Source of the DNA: Apiospora phragmitis
Lineage: Eukaryota; Ascomycota; Sordariomycetes; Amphisphaeriales; Apiosporaceae
Direction of reading: 5' to 3'
Assembly: GCA_038363925.1 (NCBI GenBank)
Contig: JAQQWL010000002.1
Span: forward strand, 3,782,001 to 3,846,000
DNA: 64,000 nucleotides
The translations under genes and the position numbers were made by a program. The notes beneath the pieces are model-generated. The model ran no database searches. It saw nothing but the letters and a program-made list of their open reading frames with translations, and was not told where the DNA came from. Below are positions 56,611 through 64,000 of the stretch, one piece after another (within the stretch, counting starts at the first letter, position 1; the number at the start of each line of letters is the position of its first letter).

Positions 56611-59600
56611 CTTGGCTAGGCTGTTGAGATGAACGAGCGATGAGCCGAGGCGAGAGGGGGTGAACCGAGGCAGGGATGTGCAAGATATAGGGTGTGGTCC
56701 AAGCTGTAGGCAACAAAAGCCCCTGACTGCGACACGGAACGGATGGTTCTTCTAGAAGGACGTTAGAAGTCAAGGCCCCTGCTGGTTTCGCGTTGAGCTG
56801 GACGTTGCGATCTTGCGGAGGTGGTGGTTTCCGTAAAAAGTGGCGCACAGAGCTACGACAGGGTTGCTGTTGGTTCGTTGGGTGAATGGGTCCTTATCCG
56901 TCGTGTCCCTGTCAAGAACAGCACGGCCACCCGAGAAATTGAAGTGTCAGATCAATATTCAACTCGGGCGACCCGAATCTTCAGAGCAAGCACGGCCGTT
57001 GAACGATTCGAGGATTGAAGATCGAAACGTCAGGAGGTAGGTATTTGATGCATCCAATTCCTTTGTGGCTGAACTTGCGCATGTACATATGTAAATGCAT
57101 GGCGCGCTGTATGTACAGTACCTCCAATCGAATACCAGCCACTTGTCCGCCACAATCGAGTTGCAACTTTATTTATAAATATGTTCGTCGTTCGTTTGTT
57201 GCCTCCTTCCGCGAACTCGAGACGGATCTCGTGGGGCTTGGGGGCTGCCATTATTACCCTGGCATTCATCATTCCCGTCCTATGCAACCTCATTGATCAT
57301 ATTGGACCGCCCGTCTGCTTCACATGCTTGATGTGCTCACCTCCATCCCGGTCTCCAACGCGGTTCATCGTTGCCGCTTCGCTTCTGACATCTTGAACCA
57401 TCTGAAAATGACGATTACAAGGTATGCACCCGGCCATATGCTTGCTCGATGAAACCCCATCCCATTTTCCATGCGACCAACTTGCTTATTGGCGGGCGCC
57501 GTTTGCAACTCTACACATTCTCTATCTAAGTTGGTGGGACTTGTCACTACTTGGCGGATTACCGAGCAGCATCACGGCATCTGGCAGAACAACATGCGGC
57601 CAAACAGCATGTAGGATATAGTAGTACACCACGATGGTAGGGCTTCATAATATCTGCACGCCGGGTCTATTCCAGTAACGAAGCTGTAGCCTTTCGGATT
57701 TGCTACGTTTTTCTTCTTCTTTTCTTAACCTGTATCTTCTAGCACGATCTTCAAACAGCACACGATACGTACGTCGGGTAGCCACTTACATGACCCTTCT
57801 GATATTACCAATGCAGTCGTCATCTTTTAGCCGCCTCGCCGGAGAGGGAAGGGCCAGGGACGCGGCTGATGGTGAGCCCGAAACTACAAACACACGGAGT
57901 GGTTCTCCCTTACCTGTCATGGTCGGAGTCCAGATGCAGATGAGGACAATGATCTATCATAATGTGAGACATTACGCCACGCGCATCCCGATGTCTCTTT
58001 CTTCCGGGTGAGCATGGATAATATCATTGTCGATGTACATACTTGTTCGGGCGCTATTCTTTTTTGTTTCCTCTTCTTCCAACCCCAATCGGCAGGTAAC
58101 TGTCGGTCGCTATGCCCGTCATGGTGGTCCCAGTGGGCACAGTTCGTAGATACTGGATATTGCCAGAAACCTAGGCAGAGCATCCAACCTTTGCTTCCCA
58201 CACCGCTGTGTATTGCCAAGGTTAGAATGCCTGGGCTGCACTGCACTGGCTGTGCCGACCCGATGGTTGTTTGAAAATCTGGAATTCATATCCCCCGGAC
58301 AGGGTGTGTGTTAGGACTCTGGGAAGGTTTGTCAGTATTGATATGGTATCATCTCCAAATCAGGTACTATTGAAGCTTGTCGCCATGAGGGCCGATTTTC
58401 CCAGTTGTCTCACAACAGCAGATCTCCTTCATGACGTCTTCACGGCTATGTTCTCAAGTCCAAACTGAATACAGTTGGGCCACGATTCATCCGATGAGTA
58501 CCTGGGAGAAAGCAGCTGCGTAGGCAGCGGTAATCCAGGAATTTTGACCAAACGGCCAGGCCCAGGCATTGCTGCAAGGCCAACAAAGCTGCGGGCTTGA
58601 TCAGAGAGTTCGGCACGGTAGACGGCTTCCAGGGCGCTGTGAGGCACAAACGGCCCCATTGGTTAGCCAGGAGGGCTGTATGCATGAAAGCGCAGTTGAT
58701 TGAGCCCAACTCCTTGGGCTTGACCGTGACTGGCTTGGAAGGCTGACGGACGCTCGTCATATTGTGATGTTGTAACAGTCATGGGAGTGCAATTCACCCA
58801 GGAAACAGGGCCAATAAAGTATCGCATACACATTGTTTCCAGCTCCCTCGTTTTCCGCGGTGAGGAGGTTGCATTCCCAGGGACTCGTGAAACACGGGGT
58901 GGACGATGTCACCGGAGCGCCCGACCATACCCGGACTATAGTGGTGGTTCGTCCCCTTTGCGCTTGAAGGAAATTGGACTCCAAAACTGTCTTCTTTTCT
59001 TGGAGGAACGACCTATAGTATAATGCCATCACCATAATGCTGTGCACAGATCCTGATCGTGGCAGTAGGGGTTGCAAGTAATTAATTGGCCTCGATTAAT
59101 GACAGCTACTCAAAACGACGACTTCAAACTCATTGCTCCGCTTTTCCTTCGGGCAGCAACAGAACCAGACAAGCCTCTTCATCACCTGGAGCAGAGGGAT
59201 GAGAGAATACAATTGATACAGTTAATTGCGCTACACCGTGACCGCCACACACGCACCCCACGCGGCTATGCTCGACGTTGTCTTCTTGAATGACTGACTG
59301 ACGGACTGACAAGACGAAGAGAGGGGCTTCTGACTTGTAATTACTTGATTTAGCTAGTGCTAAGTAACTAAAAGTATCACAACTATCACCGTCTGCCTCC
59401 CTGGCAGTTGAGCCACGCAACAGCTTGCCTCATCTACTAGTTTATGTGTCAGCCAATCGTTCAAGAATATCAGATCGGAATCAAGAGAGCGCGCGCTTCG
59501 CTCAACTGTTTCTTCTTCTTTCTTTCCCTATCCTTGGCGGGGCCCACCGCCAGACTTCCATTTTTGCATCATCATGGATGTTCGTTATGGACCCTGAACC

Positions 59601-62600
59601 TAAACGTGATCAAGTCGATCGAACAATCCACCCCAATCTGCAAGACTAGCAAGGAAGCCTGGCGTTGCAAAGGTCGAAAAGGAAGGCGAGGAGCCGACGG
59701 GGATTTTGATCCTATCACCAGCCACCTACTGTATGTATGCGATGCGACAAGACAAACAAGCCAAGTCAGGAAGACCATAAAAAGAACGCACAAACGAAAC
59801 ATACCGTCAGCCACAGAGTGCCAGAGAGAAAGATGGAGGTGTACATATGTGCCGTAGGTAGAAGAGGTTCGTCTGTTTGATAGCAGGTATGTAGCTAGGT
59901 AGGTAAAGATAAGGTAGCATTGCTCTTCTCCTATATCACACGATGGCCTGGCGTGGCTCGATAATGTTTACCTTCTTACCTTACATAAATAGAAAATCTA
60001 GGATTGGTCCGGTTCGCCTGATGATGGATAATCCAGCCTGCATGAGTAAGAGAGAGTCACATTTCCCATGGATGGCGGGGGCAGATCACGGTTCATGGCG
60101 GTTGTGTGTCGTGACGCACGCCATCATCGACCCTCTTCTTCTCTCGAAAATCCGTCAGATGGGGTTTCGATGAAAGAGCGGTACGGCACCGCCTCCGGAT
60201 TTTGCTTGGACTACACACGTAGCTGCATACACATAGATGCCATGCGTAGTGATAATGATCGGTTGTTGATGAACGTACGTACGCATGTGGCTAAGTACCT
60301 GGCATGCTAAAGGCAAAAGCATTATGCATGGCTGACCGCCAGTTCATCAACCCCAAGAGGGCTGGTCCCGGCAGTGAGGCATTGACGATGGGTGCCAACT
60401 TGTTTCCTACTACTACTACAAGCCCAGTAGCTAGTATAGTAGGTAGCCCTCTGGACTCCCGACCTGGATGCCCGATTTGGACCAGTGTTCAAAGCCTGCC
60501 TGCCGTCAAACAGTTTTTTATTTGCTTTAATTCAATCTAGATCTTACTGGTTGTGGTACTCAATCTGGTGCTCCAATGCCGAGATCTTGAATATGTATAG
60601 TGTGTGTTAGGTACTTTACCTACCTACCTGCACAGTTCGTGATGAACTACCAGACCACGTGAGCGGGCGACCTCAGCTGAGCCGGGAGCTGTGAGAGCTG
60701 AGGACAAGAGCGAGCGGGAATCCTGATGCACCCAAATGCTTGGAACATTGGACCATCCGAGGTATACTTCTTACTACCCGTCTTATGAGACCCGAACCTT
60801 AGTTGTGACATGTGTTCAGGAGCAGCATGCTTCCATGCCGACCTGCGACATCTCACTTCAAATCCAGACGTGAACTCAATTGGAAGATTAGGCGGCCCTA
60901 AGCAACATGTACAGGTGAAATACCGCACAGACGTTGGAGACGGTCCTGCAAGTTGCCTGCACCTGCGCCTAGAGAGCCCCGAGCCTCGTTTTCCCGCCTG
61001 CTAACCTACTCCCCGAAGGAACAAAGACCTTTGTCCCCTATGCCCTGGCGGGAGTTTCTTCTGCAATTGTTTTTTTGCCTTTATTTATGACCAGTCAAAT
61101 ACGACAAGTCTCGACGTTGCTTTTCCCAATGGAGCAATATATATACAATGGCCATTCTCCTTGGAGCCTGTCGCTTGCTCGCTTACGGTTAAGGTTTACC
61201 GATCTGACACCTCATCTCCTTCCCTTCAACGACCACCACACAACTACGAGTCTAGGACTATCGCTCTCCATCTATATACAGCACACACACAAACACTACA
61301 AAAAGCGAATACACCCAATCGGTATGCAGACCTGCAAACGCATCCTCGTTCTCACCCTACCCCCATCGCCCATCCATTGATGTACCTGACACTACACGTA
61401 CTGTGCAGCATCTTTCGTAGTCAAGTGACTTACTGTACTCGGACACACGCGATGCTAGCACGTATGCTTGGTCTGGAACCACACGTTAGGTCATCGGCAG
61501 CTAGCTGCCCTACTACTAGTAGTAGGTAGGCACCACCACCTATACCTAGGCCTTAAGGTTAGTAAATGTCTCACTCAACCTCAACGTCTGAATCAAAAAG
61601 TCAAGACGGGAAGGCAAGAGCAAAAAAAGAGGGTGAAGCCGTCCCATCTTCATTCCAAATTTCTTCTCTCACATCAGCCGTAGACAAAGTTCAGGGAGTG
61701 CATTGGATGGATGAATAAAGTAATAGAACGGATAGTATATACCTACGACATGAACTGACTCTCTTGGTCGGCATCGGGATTGATATGGAATGGCAGTGCC
61801 AATGTCCCACTTGGCAAATACTGGGCAGCCGAGGCCCTAAAAGGGAAAGAAGTCGAAGGTACCTCTGGCCATGTACTGTGCCTCAACTCAGGTTGCAATT
61901 GGGGTCGCATATCGCTCGCTGAACGGGTTTCAAAGTCTCCACCGTCGTATGCAGTTTCATGGCAGCCACATTTTCATCATCCACCGCCTGATCATCCCAT
62001 TGGAAGGAAATATCCTCTCTCGACCTGCTCTCTTCTACCTCCTCTCTGGCGCTTCTATACCTCTCCCGCGCTATCTTTTTGTCTCCGTGCCCTTGTACAC
62101 CGGTAGGTACTGTCTGCCCTACGCTACCTCGTTAGTATGGGAAACCCCATGGGTTCTCAGAGAGCCCTGGGGCCAGCCAGGACAGCCCTGGATGATGCTT
62201 GGTATGCATGTACATCCATCTTGAATATCCCAAACTCCATCCACTTCCTGCAAAGCGAACCCCATGCCTGCAAAAGGTTCGTGTCGGTTGGTGCCCAGAT
62301 CATGACACACCTTCTTTCTGCTTGAGCCTTACCGGCAGAACCCTGCCTCTGGAGATCCCATCTTTGAACCACGGTGGAAAACTGGGCGCACTCTTATGTT
62401 CGGGCGACGTTCATGCTACCCGTCGCCGTCTTGACTAAACTTCAGGCCCAAAAAGGAATGCTACGCTACGCGCTGTGCCGGCCAGACCATCAGCTCGTCG
62501 TCGTCTCGTCTTGTCCTTGGCCTAGCGCACTGGCGAGTGAGATGGAGAGTGGTGGACTGTTCACCGCGAGGTCATGCACGGCTTCGTGGCCATGCCATCA

Positions 62601-64000
62601 GCCCCTAGTCCATAATAGCCCGCAGAGCCAACAGCTCATCTGTTCAACTTATCAGACATCTGAGACTCCCAGGGCCATCTGCCTATTCTCAGCAACGTCC
62701 GATCTCACCGAAGAACCAGTCCCGACTCCCCCTTGGACTGTAGGTTCGGGATTCTGCTTGATCGACAAAGACCACGTTTCTGCTCGTTGTGAACCACGGC
62801 CGAAATAGCCCGTCCATGCTTGAAATTGGCATTGCCGTACGGCACGGAAGCAAGACGATCCTGGGCTGGGGTTTGCTGGTTTTCTGTTCTGGCAGTGTCA
62901 TACGCCACCGACTCTGCCTCACCGAGCGAAGCTACTATAGCTGACCGATGTACATATAGACAACTGGCTCCCGGATCCACACTTTGTATGTTTCGACACA
63001 CCTCACCTCACACCCACTCACACCCCCTTCTCCCATGTCAACATTCCTTTTCTGGTACCCATCAGTGATCGGTCTACTTGCTGGACTTGTTTCCTTGACC
63101 CTTGCACTCGTTCCCCCACTGCTACCATCAATTCGTGAAGTACTGTAGAGCTTCCAGTCTACCACTTTCTTTAGACATTTCCCTTAGCAGCTTTTCTTTT
63201 CCCTCTGTCTCAATCTGCAATACGCAAGTTCCCGACGTGGATCCCCTCCCCCTACCCTGCTTCCTGTCTATAACGACACTCCACTAGAGACATGACCAAC
63301 GATAAAGTCACTCTGGCCCGCAAGACTCTGGAAAAGTCACCAAGGCCAACTGACGTATTCCTCCATCCTGGTACCTCCCACTGGAGTCTGCGTTGAGTCT
63401 TCACTGATAGATACCCTCATTGGCCTAAGAGTTGCCTGGCGAGCACCCAATCATGTTGATATCTTCCCAAACGCGACTCACACTGGACTGATTCAGGATC
63501 TTTGCACCCGAGGAGCCTCTTCTTCTTATTCCTTCCCAAACCACGAAGCACAACAACGGTCAATCACTCGTCTCATCTTCGAGCCAAGACTGGCACTTTC
63601 AGACCAAACCGCCCTACTACTCTATTTGCATACAACACCCATCTCAGCCGGACAACCAACCACCACTTCCTGCCACGGCTACCGCTACCACCACTACTTC
63701 TTCTTCTTCACCTTCTTTTTGGACCACTGTTTCGAAAGTTCTCAGTTAACTCTTGCCGGCTTCTTTGACAAACGTACACTCCAGGTCCGTGTGTTATTCA
63801 CTCACTGAACTTAACGATACCGTGGGGCACGTCGTCTCCTCTTATACCGAAACTCTGTATGCACCGTTAGGCACTCGCGCGGAGAGCGCCTTTGTGAGGA
63901 AAAAAAGCCTACTCAAGGCTCAGTAGGCGACAGACCGCCACCGTGGATATCGCCTCTCTCCTCAAGGGTTCTGATTTATATGAGTCTTCCGTGTCTCCTC
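56611..64000. other. 7.4-kb terminal region without a supportable gene
   Basis: Only short frames are present. The first few hundred bases are the cofactor B promoter. A coding-like minus-strand frame lies at 58760-58429 (separate entry). From about 61180 and again 63000-63800 the plus strand is pyrimidine-rich, with runs of TTCTTCTTC, resembling the long leaders of fungal genes. A gene may therefore start beyond the right edge. Confidence 0.45.
58429..58760 (-). CDS. Doubtful small ORF, possibly split by a frameshift
   Basis: Two overlapping minus-strand frames look coding-like. One starts at the ATG at 58760 (MTSVRQPSKPVTVKPKELG); the other runs from the ATG at 58659 (MGPFVPHSALEAVYRAE) to the TGA at 58429 (76 aa). 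The second favours C/G-ending codons. Read together through one frame change near 58660 they would give about 110 aa. No family recognised. Confidence 0.2.

Noticed and set aside
63292..63396. Short frame MTNDKVTLARKTLEK after a CT-rich leader
   Set aside because: Only 34 codons, with no clear donor site to continue it. It may be a first exon, but this cannot be supported within the window.
1..64000. Secondary-metabolite or defence gene cluster
   Set aside because: No PKS, NRPS, terpene cyclase, P450, NLR-like or transporter genes are present. The C6 regulator stands alone among housekeeping genes.

Overview
The window looks like nuclear DNA from a filamentous ascomycete, most likely a Sordariomycete. 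Genes are split by short GT-AG introns with CTGAC or CTAAC branch points. Leaders are long and pyrimidine-rich. Products are typical of fungi: a Zn(II)2Cys6 regulator, a GH128 wall glycosidase, a DIL-ankyrin protein, allantoicase and a double-HBD RNase H1. I see no rRNA, tRNA, CRISPR or bacterial-style operon. I recognise 14 protein genes, about one per 4.5 kb, so intergenic space is large and the last 7.4 kb holds no gene I can support.

Layout. 1-3.5 kb: CT-rich leader, then a proline-rich conserved protein of unknown function (+). 7.7-11 kb: TBC-domain RabGAP (-). 14.7-17.3 kb: DIL plus ankyrin protein (-). 18-19.1 kb: allantoicase (-). 20-21.1 kb: cytochrome b561 protein (+), divergent from allantoicase. 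21.6-24.5 kb: M13 metallopeptidase (-). 25.0-25.3 kb: a 387-bp element with 45-bp terminal inverted repeats. 26.6-27.6 kb: RNase H1 (-). 28.6-30.2 kb: Tad3 tRNA-deaminase subunit (-). 34.4-37.4 kb: PFK-2/FBPase-2 (+). 37.98-38.06 kb: a long hairpin. 38.7-40.4 kb: C6 zinc-cluster regulator (-). 45.2-46.4 kb: secreted GH128 glycosidase (+). 47.1-49.4 kb: multi-exon polytopic membrane protein (-). 51.3-52.9 kb: membrane RING-H2 protein (-). 55.7-56.6 kb: tubulin cofactor B (-).

The genes do not form a pathway cluster. They are mostly housekeeping functions: trafficking, purine-nitrogen scavenging, tRNA editing, RNA-DNA hybrid removal, glycolytic control, cell wall and tubulin folding. The most striking feature is how reading frames behave. 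Nine genes give clean, phase-consistent gene models. Four others (the proline-rich protein, TBC protein, M13 peptidase and C6 regulator), and perhaps the start of the polytopic membrane gene, read best only if small frameshifts or in-frame stops are allowed. In the first gene two shifts appear to compensate each other. This could be real decay or compensatory frameshifting, or indel errors in the assembly; sequence alone cannot decide. The best non-genic structures are the TIR element and the 36-bp-arm hairpin.
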